A stretch of 64,000 nucleotides of DNA from Nocardioides sp. Root1257 (GTDB taxonomy: Bacteria; Actinomycetota; Actinomycetes; Propionibacteriales; Nocardioidaceae), in NCBI RefSeq assembly GCF_001425175.1, contig NZ_LMDV01000010.1:239301-303300 (forward strand), read 5' to 3'. The notes under the pieces are model-generated. The model worked only from the letters and a program-made list of their open reading frames with translations. It searched no databases and had not been told where the DNA came from. How positions within the stretch are numbered: the stretch's first letter is position 1; every line of letters begins with the position of its first letter. Shown here one piece after another: positions 22,362 through 31,636 of the stretch. The position numbers and the translations under genes were made by a program.

Positions 22362-25076
22362 CTACGACTTCTTGGCGGCGGCCTTCTTGGTGGTCTTCTT
22401 CGCCGCCGACTTCTTGGCGGCGGCCTTCTTGGCCGGGGCCTTCTTCGTGGTCTTCTTGGCGGCCTTCTTGGCCGGACCCTTGGCGCGACGCTCGGCGAGC
22501 AGCTCGGCGGCCCGCTCGGGGGTGATCGCCTCGACCGAGTCCTCCTTGCGGAGGGTGGCGTTGTACTCGCCGTCGGTGACGTACTCGCCGAAGCGGCCGG
22601 CCTTCACGACGATCGGCTGCCCGGAGACCGGGTCGTTGCCGAGCTCCTTGAGCGGCGGGGCCGCGGCGGCGCGGCCGCGCTGCTTGGGCTGGGCGTAGAT
22701 GCGCAGCGCCTCGTCGAGGGTGATGCTGAGCAGCTGGTCCTCGGAGGTCAGCGACCGGGAGTCGGTGCCCTTCTTGAGGTAGGGGCCGTAGCGACCGTTC
22801 TGCGCGGTGATCTCTTCACCGGACTCGGGGTCGGCGCCGACCACCCGCGGCAGCGAGAGCAGCTTGAGCGCGTCGTCGAGGGTGATCGTGTCGAGCGACA
22901 TCGACTTGAAGAGTGACCCGGTGCGCGCCTTGTCGCCCTTCTTGGCGTCCTCGGGCAGCACCTCGGTGACGTAGGGCCCGAAGCGACCGTTCTTGGCGAC
23001 CACGTGCAGCCCGGACTCCGGGTGGATGCCGAGCTCGATCTCCTCGCCGGCCGGGTTGGCCAGCAGCTCCTTGGCCTTCTCGAGGGTGAGCTCGTCGGGC
23101 GGCAGGTCGTCGGGCACGTTCGCGCGCACGGCGTACGGCGTGCCCTCGTCGTCCGGGCCCTCGAGGTAGGGGCCGTAGCGGCCGACCCGGAGGTTGATTC
23201 CCGCGTCGGGGCCGCCGACCGGGAAGGTCGCCAGCTCGCGCGCGTCGATGTCGCCGAGGCCGTCGACCAGAGGCTTCAGGCCCGCGACCGTGTCGGAGCC
23301 GTAGTAGAACTCGCCGAGCTCGGTCTGCAGGTCCTTGCGGCCACCGGCGATGTCATCGAGGACGTCCTCCATGCCCGCGGTGAACTCGTAGGAGATCTGA
23401 CGCGGGAAGTGCTCCTCCAGCAGCCGGGTCACCGAGAACGCCAGCCACGCCGGGACCAGCGCCGTGCCCTTCTTGTAGACGTAGCCGCGGTTGAGGATCG
23501 TCCCGATGATCGACGCGTACGTCGACGGCCGGCCGATCTCGCGGTCCTCGAGCTCCTTGATCAGCGTGGCCTCGGTGTAGCGGGCCGGCGGCTTGGTCTC
23601 GTGGCCGTTGGCGCTCAGCGACGCGGCCGAGACGGGGTCGCCCTCGTGCAGGTCGGGCAGCGGCACCTGGTCGTCGTCGCTGCGCTTGCCGCCCTCGGTG
23701 CCCTCGACGTACGCCTTGAGGAACCCGTGGAAGGTGATGACGCGACCGGACGCGGAGAAGACGACGTCGCGGCCGTCGGCGGCGGCACCGCCGATCCGGA
23801 CCGACACCGACTGGCCGACCGCGTCCTTCATCTGTGAGGCGACGGTGCGCATCCAGATCAGCTCGTAGACGCGGAACTGGTCGCCGGTCAGGCCGGTCTG
23901 CGCCGGGGTGCGGAACGACTCGCCTGCGGGCCGGATCGCCTCGTGCGCCTCCTGGGCGTTCTTGACCTTGCTCGTGTAGGTGCGCGGTGCGTCCGGCAGG
24001 TACTCCGCGCCGTACAGCTCCCGCACCTGGGTCCGGGCCGCGTTGATCGCGCCGCCCGACAGCGTGGTCGAGTCCGTACGCATGTAGGTGATGAAGCCGT
24101 TCTCGTAGAGGCGCTGCGCGACCGACATGGCCACCGACGCGCTCATCCCGAGCTTGCGGCTCGCCTCCTGCTGGAACGTGGTCGTGCGGAAGGGCGCGTA
24201 GGGCGAGCGTCGGTAGGGCTTCGCCTCGACGGAGCGGACGTCGTACGACGTGTCGCTGAGCGCCGAGACGAGCGCCTCGGCCGCGGTGCGGTCGAGGTGG
24301 ACCCGCTCCTCCTTCTTGCTCTTGATCAGGCCGTCGGGCCCGAAGTCGGAGCCACCGGCGACCCGGCTGCCGTCGATCGAGTGGAGCTTCGCCGGGAACA
24401 TCCGGGGCTCCTTGGACGCGCCGGCGTCGAAGGTGCCCTCGAGGTCCCAGTAGGACGCGACCCGGAAGGCCATCCGCTCGCGCTCCTTGGCGACGACCAG
24501 ACGGGTGGCGACGGACTGGACGCGGCCGGCCGACAGGCCGGACATGACCTTCTTCCAGAGGACCGGGCTGACCTCGTAGCCGTACAGGCGGTCGAGGATG
24601 CGGCGCGCCTCCTGGGCCTCGACGAGGTCCATGTCGAGCTCGCGCGGGTTGTCGGCGGCGTCGAGGATCGCCTGCTTGGTGATCTCGTGGAAGACCATCC
24701 GCTTGACCGGGATGTCCTTCTTCGGCTTCAGCTCGTCGAGGAGGTGCCAGGCGATCGCCTCGCCCTCGCGGTCCTCATCGGTGGCGAGGTAGAGCTCGTC
24801 GGCGTCCTTGAGCAGGCTCTTGAGCTTGGTGATGTGCGACTTCTTGTCGCGCGGCACGACGTAGTAGGGCTCGAAGCCGTTGTCGACGTCGACCGCCAGG
24901 CGGCCCCACGGCTTGTCCTTGATCTTGGCCGGGGTGTCCGCGGCGCTCTGCGGGAGGTCGCGGATGTGGCCGATGGAGGACTCGACGACGTACCCCTGAC
25001 CGAGGTACCCGCCGATGGTGCGGGCCTTCGCCGGGGACTCGACGATCACCAACTTGTGTGCCACTGGACCTGTCAT
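22362..25076 (-). CDS. topA: DNA topoisomerase I
   Basis: The 904-residue type IA topoisomerase has a TOPRIM domain at the N-terminus (HKLVIVESPAKARTI, and LATDEDREGEAIAWHL with the acidic triad). The active-site tyrosine is Y331 in GFITYMRTDST. C-terminal topo C-repeats (GRFGPYV, GRYGPYLK, GRFGEYV) replace the zinc fingers of E. coli. A lysine/alanine-rich tail of about 50 residues binds DNA, as in other actinobacterial enzymes. It relaxes negative supercoils and is essential. The ATG at 25076 is used; a GTG four codons on is also possible. It is convergent with the AbiEi-like gene. Confidence 0.97.
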   Translation of the reverse strand: MTGPVAHKLVIVESPAKARTIGGYLGQGYVVESSIGHIRDLPQSAADTPAKIKDKPWGRLAVDVDNGFEPYYVVPRDKKSHITKLKSLLKDADELYLATDEDREGEAIAWHLLDELKPKKDIPVKRMVFHEITKQAILDAADNPRELDMDLVEAQEARRILDRLYGYEVSPVLWKKVMSGLSAGRVQSVATRLVVAKERERMAFRVASYWDLEGTFDAGASKEPRMFPAKLHSIDGSRVAGGSDFGPDGLIKSKKEERVHLDRTAAEALVSALSDTSYDVRSVEAKPYRRSPYAPFRTTTFQQEASRKLGMSASVAMSVAQRLYENGFITYMRTDSTTLSGGAINAARTQVRELYGAEYLPDAPRTYTSKVKNAQEAHEAIRPAGESFRTPAQTGLTGDQFRVYELIWMRTVASQMKDAVGQSVSVRIGGAAADGRDVVFSASGRVITFHGFLKAYVEGTEGGKRSDDDQVPLPDLHEGDPVSAASLSANGHETKPPARYTEATLIKELEDREIGRPSTYASIIGTILNRGYVYKKGTALVPAWLAFSVTRLLEEHFPRQISYEFTAGMEDVLDDIAGGRKDLQTELGEFYYGSDTVAGLKPLVDGLGDIDARELATFPVGGPDAGINLRVGRYGPYLEGPDDEGTPYAVRANVPDDLPPDELTLEKAKELLANPAGEEIELGIHPESGLHVVAKNGRFGPYVTEVLPEDAKKGDKARTGSLFKSMSLDTITLDDALKLLSLPRVVGADPESGEEITAQNGRYGPYLKKGTDSRSLTSEDQLLSITLDEALRIYAQPKQRGRAAAAPPLKELGNDPVSGQPIVVKAGRFGEYVTDGEYNATLRKEDSVEAITPERAAELLAERRAKGPAKKAAKKTTKKAPAKKAAAKKSAAKKTTKKAAAKKS

Positions 25077-25260
25077 TCCTTCGCTGTGCGGGAGGCGGAC
25101 GCCCGGTGAGGGAGCCCACGGCCGAACACGGTAGCGCGTGTCGTCGACTTCTCATTCCCGAGCGTCTCGCGAGGATGGGGCTGACAGCCCTCAACGTTCC
25201 GGGCGCCTCGTCCGTCAATGCAGCGTAGGTGAGAGAGGCGAACCCGACTCGGAGGCAGCG

Positions 25261-25788
25261 GTGGAACGACGGTTGGACCCGGACTTCGCGGAGTTCGCGG
25301 CGGCGCAGACCCGGCCGCTGCTCGGCTTCGCGCACGCCCTCACGGCGAACCAGCACGACGCGTGGGACCTGACCCAGGAGACGCTCGCCCGGATGGGTGA
25401 GCGATGGGGCCGCTCCCGGTTCGACGAGCCGGCGGCGTACGCACGGACCGTGATGGTGCGGCTCAACATCGACCGGATCCGACGCCTGCGTCGTGAGCTG
25501 CCGCTCCTCGGCGGTCCTCGCGACGAGGTGCCGCCCGACCTCGTGGTCGACACGGTCGGCGAGACCGACGCCTGGCTGGTCGAGGCACTCGTCACGCTCT
25601 CACCCCGACAGCGCACCGCGCTGGCCCTGCGCTACGTCGAGGACCTCGACGTCCGCGCGATCGCGGCCCGGATGGGCTGCTCCGAGGGCACCGTCAAGAG
25701 CCAGCTGTCCCGCGGGACCGAGCGGCTCCGAGAGCACGCCCGCGAGCACGGACCCCTCCGTGTCGCGACCGGACGAGAGGACCGCTGA
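25261..25788 (+). CDS. SigE-family ECF RNA polymerase sigma factor (second copy)
   Basis: The 175-residue protein has region 2 with ALTANQHDAWDLTQETLARM and region 4 with LDVRAIAARMGCSEGTVKSQLSRGTERL. It belongs to the same SigE-like ECF group as the protein at 192. The GTG at 25261 is preferred over upstream starts because CGGAGG lies just before it and the protein then begins at the usual place. The membrane protein at 25790 follows after 1 bp. The large secreted repeat protein at 26591 is a candidate target or downstream partner, though a separate promoter lies between. The divergent topA gene is probably unrelated. Confidence 0.88.
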   Translation: MERRLDPDFAEFAAAQTRPLLGFAHALTANQHDAWDLTQETLARMGERWGRSRFDEPAAYARTVMVRLNIDRIRRLRRELPLLGGPRDEVPPDLVVDTVGETDAWLVEALVTLSPRQRTALALRYVEDLDVRAIAARMGCSEGTVKSQLSRGTERLREHAREHGPLRVATGREDR

Positions 25789-25789
25789 G

Positions 25790-26485
25790 ATGACCGAGCA
25801 GCAGATCAGGGACGGGTACGCCCGCCTCGACGGGGCGCTGGCGCCGCCGATGGACACCGCCGAGCGGGTCGGCCGACGCGTCGCCGCCCGCCGCCGGCGC
25901 CGGCGTACGGCGGTCGCGGGCGTCGCCACGCTCGGTGTGCTCGCCGTCGGCGGCACCGTGGTCGCCCTGGCGAGCGGCGACGACGGCACCGCACCGTCCG
26001 TCGCCTCCGACACCGGGTCCGCGCCGGTGAGCACCCTGGTGATGACCCGGCCCGACGGCTCGACGTACGCGTTCGAGGACGTGACGGTCACGTGCACCGC
26101 ACCCGCCTGGGACGACACCGAGGCGGCAGGTCGGATCTGGGCCTTCAGCCCCCGCCACGTCGAGGGTGGTCACGCGGTGGAGCCGTTCCTCTACTTCCAG
26201 GGCGTGGTCGACGAGATCCGCGGAGGCCGGACGGTCGACGTGACGTCCAACGGGCCCGACGACAACCCGGCAGGCGCCCTCGTGCTGTTCATGGCGGACT
26301 CGCCCGACGGCACCCGCCGCGCCAACGAGGTGTCGAGCACCGCGAGCGGGTCGGGCTCGGGCACGGTGCGGGTCGTGCGCGCGTCGTGCGACCCGACCCC
26401 GGTGCTCGAGCTGGAGGTCGACGCGACCCTCGCCAGCGAGCTGCGCGGCCGGGACGACCTCCAGGTCTCCGGCGGATTGCACTGA
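25790..26485 (+). CDS. single-pass membrane protein paired with second sigma factor
   Basis: The 231-residue protein has a cytoplasmic N-terminus of about 40 residues ending in a cluster of arginines (ARRRRRRTAV), one membrane helix (about 41-62) and an extracytoplasmic domain. That domain contains two cysteines that may form a disulfide. The layout mirrors the protein at 694, also downstream of a SigE-like factor, although the sequences are clearly different. An anti-sigma or signal-receiving role is inferred from position; no zinc anti-sigma motif is present. The start 1 bp after the sigma stop, with GAGAGGACC before it, indicates coupling. Confidence 0.72.
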   Translation: MTEQQIRDGYARLDGALAPPMDTAERVGRRVAARRRRRRTAVAGVATLGVLAVGGTVVALASGDDGTAPSVASDTGSAPVSTLVMTRPDGSTYAFEDVTVTCTAPAWDDTEAAGRIWAFSPRHVEGGHAVEPFLYFQGVVDEIRGGRTVDVTSNGPDDNPAGALVLFMADSPDGTRRANEVSSTASGSGSGTVRVVRASCDPTPVLELEVDATLASELRGRDDLQVSGGLH

Positions 26486-26491
26486 CCTCTT

Positions 26492-26517
26492 ACTGGTCTA
26501 GACAATCTGGTCTACTG
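26492..26517. promoter_or_regulatory. DasR-box-like element upstream of surface protein
   Basis: ACTGGTCTAGACAATC (26492-26507) matches the DasR/GntR 'dre' consensus ACTGGTCTAGACCACT at 13 of 16 positions, including the palindrome GTCTAGAC. CTGGTCTA recurs 14 bp on (26507-26514), giving the tandem direct-repeat look of actinobacterial chitinase promoters. It lies about 75 bp before the surface protein start. The match is by eye; the regulator that binds is not known. Confidence 0.5.
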
Positions 26518-26590
26518 TGCGAGGACGAGCACGCGGCCGCGTCTCGCCAGCGAGGATTCACGCTGACGTCCCCGCCCCTGGAGGCCCTGC

Positions 26591-29500
26591 ATGCCCTCGT
26601 CCTCGTTCATCCCCCTGCGCCGTCTCGTCGCCCTGCTGGCTGCGGTGGTGCTCGTGCCGCTGGCCGTCGTGCTCGCGTCGGCACCCGCGCAGGCCGCTCC
26701 AGCGACTCTGACCGGCACCGTCGCCGACGGCCTCGGCGCACAGCTCGTCGGCGTCGCCGTGCAGGCGGTGGACGCGGCGACCCTGGCTGACGTTCCGGGC
26801 GCAGGTGCGAGCGACGTCACCGACGGCACCGGCAGCTACTCGCTCGACCTCGCCGCCGGCACCTACAAGATCCGCTACTCGAAGTCCGGGTACACCTCGG
26901 ACTGGTTCGGCGGGGCGGATGCCTCCGTGATCACGGTCGACGGTGACGGCGTCGCGTCCATCGACGACGAGCCGATCGAGGACGGCGACCTCGGTCAGGT
27001 CGTGCTCAACAGCGTGACGACGCACACGATCTCCGGGACGGCGACGAAGTCCGGCGGCGACCCGCTGACGGGCATCCTCGTCGAGGTCTACACGAGCGAC
27101 GACCACGACGACGTCGTGCAGAGCGTCACCACGTCGTCGAACGGCGCGTTCAGCTTCACCCTGCCCGAGGGCGTCTACCACGTGCAGCTGAGCGACTCCG
27201 GCCACGCGTACCTCCCGCGCTGGTACGGCGCCGGTGCCGGCGACACCCCGGACGACATCACGCTCAGCACCGACCGGGCGCTGGGCGCGATCACCCTGGC
27301 CCCGGTGCCCGCGGGGTCGGAGTTCCCGATCGCCGGACGGGTGCTCGACGCCAACGGCGAGATCATCACGGGGGTCCAGGTCGCCGTCGCCGTCGCCGCG
27401 GGGACCGGTGACTCCGGCACCGGCACGACGGACGTGGACGGCAAGTACAGCGTCTCGGTGCTGCCCGGGACCTACCGCGTGACGTTCTCAGGCACCGGCT
27501 TCGAGACCCGGCAGTACGGCGTGGACGGCGGGTCGTCGACGATCACCGTGGCCGCCGACGGGCAGCTGTCCACCGCCCCGACCGAGTCCCTCGCCGACAA
27601 CCGGCTCGGCGACTTCACCCTGCCGAGCACGCCGTACGCCAAGACCGGGACGGTGCACGCCGCCAGCGGCGGCGCTGCGGCCCCGAACGTCACCGTGCGG
27701 GCCTTCCCCGCCGACTCGGACCTGCTGGCCGACGTCGTCGACACGACGACCACGGACAGCAACGGCGCCTACTCGCTCGACCTGCCGATCGGGACCTACC
27801 ACGTCCAGGTCGTCGACCTGGACGGCACGGCGCCGGACTACCAGCCGACCTGGATCGGTGGCGCGACCCCGGCCGTCGTGAAGGTCGCGCAGACCGGGAC
27901 GCTGACGATCAACGGCGGTTCGTCCGTCGCCACGCTCGGTGACGTGCAGCTGAGCGTCGCCAGCGGGACGACGGCGTACGACGTCAGCGGCGACGTCGTC
28001 GACGTCAACGGTGACCCGATCCCGTCCGCGACGGTGACGGCCGTGCCCCAGGACCCCACGCCGCCCGGCAACCAGGCGACTGCGACCACGAACGCCACCG
28101 GCCACTACGTCCTGTCGGTCAAGGCGGGCACCTACCGGATCAGCTACGCGGCCACCGACTTCAGCACCGGCTCCTACACCGGAGCCGGCACCGTGCCGGT
28201 CGACGTCGTCGTCTCCGGCACCGGCACGGTCACGGCCGGCACTGTCGAGGCGCCGGGCGGCGCACTCGACGACGTCGAGCTCACCGGCACCGCGACCTAC
28301 CAGGTCACCGGCACGGTCCAGGACGCGACCAACGACGCGAACATCGTCGGCATCCACGTCACCGTGCACCCGACCAGCGACCCGAGCGCGACCGCCGGCA
28401 CCGCTACCACCAACGCGTCCGGCGTCTACACGGTCCCCGGACTGACGGTCGGCACCTACACGATCAACTTCACCGACACCGACGGCGCGGGCCTCCAGTA
28501 CGTCGGTGCGTCCTACGGCGGCAGCCCCGCGGTCGAGGTCAAGATCGCCCGGGGCGGCGGGGCGATCGTCGCCAACGTGACCCGGCCCGGCAACAACCTC
28601 GGCGTCACCAAGCTCGCCCGTTCGACGGCGGACACGACGTACGCCGTGAGCGGCGATCTCACCGACGCCAACGGCGACGCGATCGTGGGCGCCAGCGTGA
28701 CCGCGGTCCCGCAGGGCACCACTCCGGGCGGCAACCAGGTCGTGAGGACGACCGACAACGACGGCCACTACGTGCTCGACCTCAAGGTCGGGACGTACCG
28801 GATCAAGTACGAAGCAACCTCCTTCAGCACAGCCTTCTACAGCAACGACAGCGCGCCGCCGGTGGTCGTCGACGTCGTCGTCGCCGACGGCGGAACCGTC
28901 ACGGCGGGCGGTGTGACGGTGCCGAACCGGGTGCTCGAGGACGTCGCCCTCGTCGGCACGACCACCCACACGGTCACCGGCACGGTGAAGAGCGGCGGCA
29001 CCGCCATCAGCGGGTTGTCCGTCAAGCTCTTCTCCACTGACGACAGCTCCGCCGCGATCGGCACGACCACCACGAACGGGTCCGGGGGCTACAGCTTCGG
29101 CGGCCTCAAGATCGGGACGTACCTGGTGCAGGTCGAGAGCACCAGCAGCTACGTCGGAGCCTGGTACGTCGACAGCGCCACCTCCGTGGCAGCGACCCCG
29201 GTGAAGATCGGGCAGGGCCTCACGATCTACTCGGGAGGCTCGCCGACCGCGCCCAACGGCACCCTGCTGACCATGAGCCTCGCCCCGGTCACCGCCGAGA
29301 CGACCTACGTCGTCAACGGCGACGTCGTGGACGCCAACGGCGACGGCATCCTCGGCCGGCCCGTCACCGCCACCGCCGTCTCGGGCGGGCAGACGGCGAG
29401 CACCACCAGCGACAACGACGGTCACTTCGTCCTCAACCTGAAGCCCGGCTCCTACCGGGTCGACGTCGCGGGCAACTCCGACTTCGCCACCGGCTTCCTC

Positions 29501-30853
29501 ACCTCCGACGACGCGACGCCGTCCTCGCTGGTGGTCGCCACCACCAGCCCGAACGTCACGGTCGACGGAGAGCCGGCGGCGGACGGCGACATCGGCTCGA
29601 TCACGCTGGCCGGCCTGAAGTCCTATTCGGTGACCGGCACGGCGACCGACGGCAGCACCGGGCTGCCCGGCATCACGGTCGAAGCCCTCCCCTCCCAGAC
29701 CTCGAACGCCGGGGCCAGCACGACCACGGGCGGAGGCGGCGCCTTCGGCCTCAGCCTCAAGATCGGCGCCTACCGGCTCCGCTTCACCGACAACACCAGC
29801 AACGCGACCCGCTACCAGCAGGCCTACTTCGGTGGCGAGCCCGCCAAGGAGGTCCAGATCGGCCAGGGCGGCGTCCTCACGGTCGACGGAGCCCCGACGA
29901 CCCTCACGACGGTGCTCACCGCGGTCACCGCGGACACGACGTACGACCTGAAGGGCACGGTCTACGAGCCGGTCAACTTCGACCCCCTCAACGGCGTGAC
30001 CGTCACCGCGATCCCGGTCGCCGGGACCGCGGCGTCCAACCAGCGGCAGGGCACGACCGGGCCCGACGCCACGCTCGGCGACGGTGGTGTCTACCGGATC
30101 CCGGTCAGGCCGGGCAAGTACCAGCTCAGGTTCGAGAAGTCGGGCTACCAGACCGCCTACCTGATGAACTTCGACGACACCACCGCGCCGGTGACCGTGA
30201 CCGTCGGCCCGACGGGGGCGATCAGCGCTCCTGGCCTGGACCTGGTCGACGGCGTCCTGGACGACGTCCAGCTGCTCTTCCCGGCAGCGGCGTTCAAGGT
30301 GGCGCCGAAGCTGAGCGGCAAGGTCGTCGTCGGTCAGGTGGTGAGCACGACGTTCGGGGCGCTCCAGGGTGCGGCGATCGACAAGGACTACGTGACGATC
30401 GAGTGGTTCCTCGACGGCAAGCCGGCCGACGACTTCTCTTTCGGCAACTACTTCGAGAAGTTCAAGATCCCCGCTGTTGCTGCGACCAAGAAGCTGAGCT
30501 ATCGGATCACCATCGACGACCCCGACGGCCTGCGCGCCGTGTCGGTCTTCACCAGCAAGCCGATCGCGGTCCCGAAGGCGCCGGCGACGGTGAAGGGCGT
30601 GTTCAAGAAGGGCAAGCTCGCGGTGACGCTCGCGGTGCCCGGCCTCCCCAAGCCGACCGGCGTCATCGTCGTCAAGGACGGCAAGAAGAAGGTCGCCACC
30701 ATCAAGCTGACCGCCAAGAGCAAGGGCAAGGCGGTGCTGCCGCTGAGCAAGCTCAAGCTCAAGCCCGGCAAGCACACGCTCACGCTGTCGTACGCCGGGA
30801 GCAAGACGATCAACAAGGCGGCCGGCAAGGTGAAGATCACCGTCAAGAAGTAG
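26591..30853 (+). CDS. giant secreted protein with eleven alternating Ig/CNA-B-like repeats
   Basis: The 1420-residue protein has a Sec signal peptide (LVPLAVVLASAPAQA, cleavage about residue 35). About 11 repeats of roughly 109 residues (37-1232) follow. Each opens with a [TS]Y.V.G.V strand and has a central GxYxL and GTYRI core, as in carboxypeptidase-regulatory or CNA-B-like beta-sandwich domains. They alternate between two types: one with VDANGDxI and FSTxxY, the other with TTNxSGxY and YxGGxPAxEVKI. The C-terminus (1233-1420) is an Ig-like region ending in a lysine-rich domain (KVKITVKK). There is no LPXTG anchor. It is probably a surface stalk or matrix adhesin held by its basic end, with a terminator 13 bp after the stop. 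Confidence 0.85.
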   Translation: MPSSSFIPLRRLVALLAAVVLVPLAVVLASAPAQAAPATLTGTVADGLGAQLVGVAVQAVDAATLADVPGAGASDVTDGTGSYSLDLAAGTYKIRYSKSGYTSDWFGGADASVITVDGDGVASIDDEPIEDGDLGQVVLNSVTTHTISGTATKSGGDPLTGILVEVYTSDDHDDVVQSVTTSSNGAFSFTLPEGVYHVQLSDSGHAYLPRWYGAGAGDTPDDITLSTDRALGAITLAPVPAGSEFPIAGRVLDANGEIITGVQVAVAVAAGTGDSGTGTTDVDGKYSVSVLPGTYRVTFSGTGFETRQYGVDGGSSTITVAADGQLSTAPTESLADNRLGDFTLPSTPYAKTGTVHAASGGAAAPNVTVRAFPADSDLLADVVDTTTTDSNGAYSLDLPIGTYHVQVVDLDGTAPDYQPTWIGGATPAVVKVAQTGTLTINGGSSVATLGDVQLSVASGTTAYDVSGDVVDVNGDPIPSATVTAVPQDPTPPGNQATATTNATGHYVLSVKAGTYRISYAATDFSTGSYTGAGTVPVDVVVSGTGTVTAGTVEAPGGALDDVELTGTATYQVTGTVQDATNDANIVGIHVTVHPTSDPSATAGTATTNASGVYTVPGLTVGTYTINFTDTDGAGLQYVGASYGGSPAVEVKIARGGGAIVANVTRPGNNLGVTKLARSTADTTYAVSGDLTDANGDAIVGASVTAVPQGTTPGGNQVVRTTDNDGHYVLDLKVGTYRIKYEATSFSTAFYSNDSAPPVVVDVVVADGGTVTAGGVTVPNRVLEDVALVGTTTHTVTGTVKSGGTAISGLSVKLFSTDDSSAAIGTTTTNGSGGYSFGGLKIGTYLVQVESTSSYVGAWYVDSATSVAATPVKIGQGLTIYSGGSPTAPNGTLLTMSLAPVTAETTYVVNGDVVDANGDGILGRPVTATAVSGGQTASTTSDNDGHFVLNLKPGSYRVDVAGNSDFATGFLTSDDATPSSLVVATTSPNVTVDGEPAADGDIGSITLAGLKSYSVTGTATDGSTGLPGITVEALPSQTSNAGASTTTGGGGAFGLSLKIGAYRLRFTDNTSNATRYQQAYFGGEPAKEVQIGQGGVLTVDGAPTTLTTVLTAVTADTTYDLKGTVYEPVNFDPLNGVTVTAIPVAGTAASNQRQGTTGPDATLGDGGVYRIPVRPGKYQLRFEKSGYQTAYLMNFDDTTAPVTVTVGPTGAISAPGLDLVDGVLDDVQLLFPAAAFKVAPKLSGKVVVGQVVSTTFGALQGAAIDKDYVTIEWFLDGKPADDFSFGNYFEKFKIPAVAATKKLSYRITIDDPDGLRAVSVFTSKPIAVPKAPATVKGVFKKGKLAVTLAVPGLPKPTGVIVVKDGKKKVATIKLTAKSKGKAVLPLSKLKLKPGKHTLTLSYAGSKTINKAAGKVKITVKK

Positions 30854-30865
30854 GCCTGTGGAGGA

Positions 30866-30893
30866 GCCACGCGCCGGTCCGCCGGCGCGTGGC
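30866..30893 (+). terminator. hairpin terminator after surface protein
   Basis: GCCACGCGCCGG (30866-30877) pairs perfectly with CCGGCGCGTGGC (30882-30893) over a 4-nt loop, 13 bp after the stop at 30853. It is a strong intrinsic-type hairpin without a T-tract. Confidence 0.8.
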
Positions 30894-30904
30894 ACCGTCC
30901 CGGC

Positions 30905-31633
30905 ATGTACTCCGACACCTGGCACACACCCCTGGTCACCCACCTCGTCTTCGTCGACGGCCGTCTGGTCGAGTCCTGGCAGGAGCCGGCGACCGGCACC
31001 GAGTGGGGGTCGCACGTCCGCCCACCGGCTCCGCCGCCGGCGCCCCCGCCGCCTCCCCTGCACGAGCAGGTGCACACCTGGCTGGCCGAGGTGTGCGGCG
31101 GCCGGGCGGCGGTCGACGGGCTCGGCGTCGAGCCGTTGGACGACGACGCGATCGACCTGCCCGTCGAGTACCCGCAGGCGGCCCAGCGCCAGCGCATGGA
31201 GGCGACCGCCGAGCTGCTCGACTCGGTCGCGACCCGGCTCTTCGACCGCGAGATGTCCTACGCGTTCCGGCACGCCCTGCTGGCGTTGTGGGCCGACGAC
31301 CCGGAGTCGGTGACCCGCGCCGCGACGGCGGCGCACCTCGCCGCCGGGATCTGCTGGGCCGTCGGCAAGGCCAACGGCGCCTTCCATCCCGTCGGCACCC
31401 GACGGGTCGGCACGATCCAGGACGCCTTCGCCCTGCGGTCCCCGGCGTCGTCCTACGGGAACGTCGTGGCCGCGACGCTGCGCGGCTTCCTGCCCCGGGC
31501 CGACCGCTGGGCACGCCCGGTCGGGGTGCCCGAGCTCGAGCCGCTCGGTCGCGCCGACCTGCTGACCGGCGCCACCCGCGAGCGGCTGGTCCGCCTCCGG
31601 GACCGGGCCCGCGCCGCCGCAGCGGCCGCGTGA
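30905..31633 (+). CDS. hypothetical protein with proline-rich linker
   Basis: The 242-residue protein is not recognised. A short N-terminal beta-like segment (HLVFVDGRLVESWQ) is followed by a proline-rich linker (about 41-52) and a mainly helical domain (about 55-240) with many Arg, Ala and acidic residues. That domain includes SYAFRHALLALWADDPE and AHLAAGICWAVGKANGAF. There is no signal peptide or membrane segment. The ATG at 30905 starts 12 bp after the terminator of the surface protein, so its promoter would overlap that region or it is read by readthrough. It is convergent with the methyltransferase (3-bp gap). Function unknown. Confidence 0.7.
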   Translation: MYSDTWHTPLVTHLVFVDGRLVESWQEPATGTEWGSHVRPPAPPPAPPPPPLHEQVHTWLAEVCGGRAAVDGLGVEPLDDDAIDLPVEYPQAAQRQRMEATAELLDSVATRLFDREMSYAFRHALLALWADDPESVTRAATAAHLAAGICWAVGKANGAFHPVGTRRVGTIQDAFALRSPASSYGNVVAATLRGFLPRADRWARPVGVPELEPLGRADLLTGATRERLVRLRDRARAAAAAA

Positions 31634-31636
31634 GCG

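Noticed and set aside
22362..22510. Low-complexity lysine/alanine tail of topA as a misread or repeat element
   Set aside because: Lys-rich C-terminal tails are a known feature of actinobacterial topoisomerase I.
27488..31387. A 1299-codon open frame on the minus strand opposite the surface protein
   Set aside because: It is the antisense shadow of the repetitive plus-strand gene in very GC-rich DNA, where stops are rare. The translation is rich in Arg, Gly, Val and Asp with no domain, start site or ribosome site.
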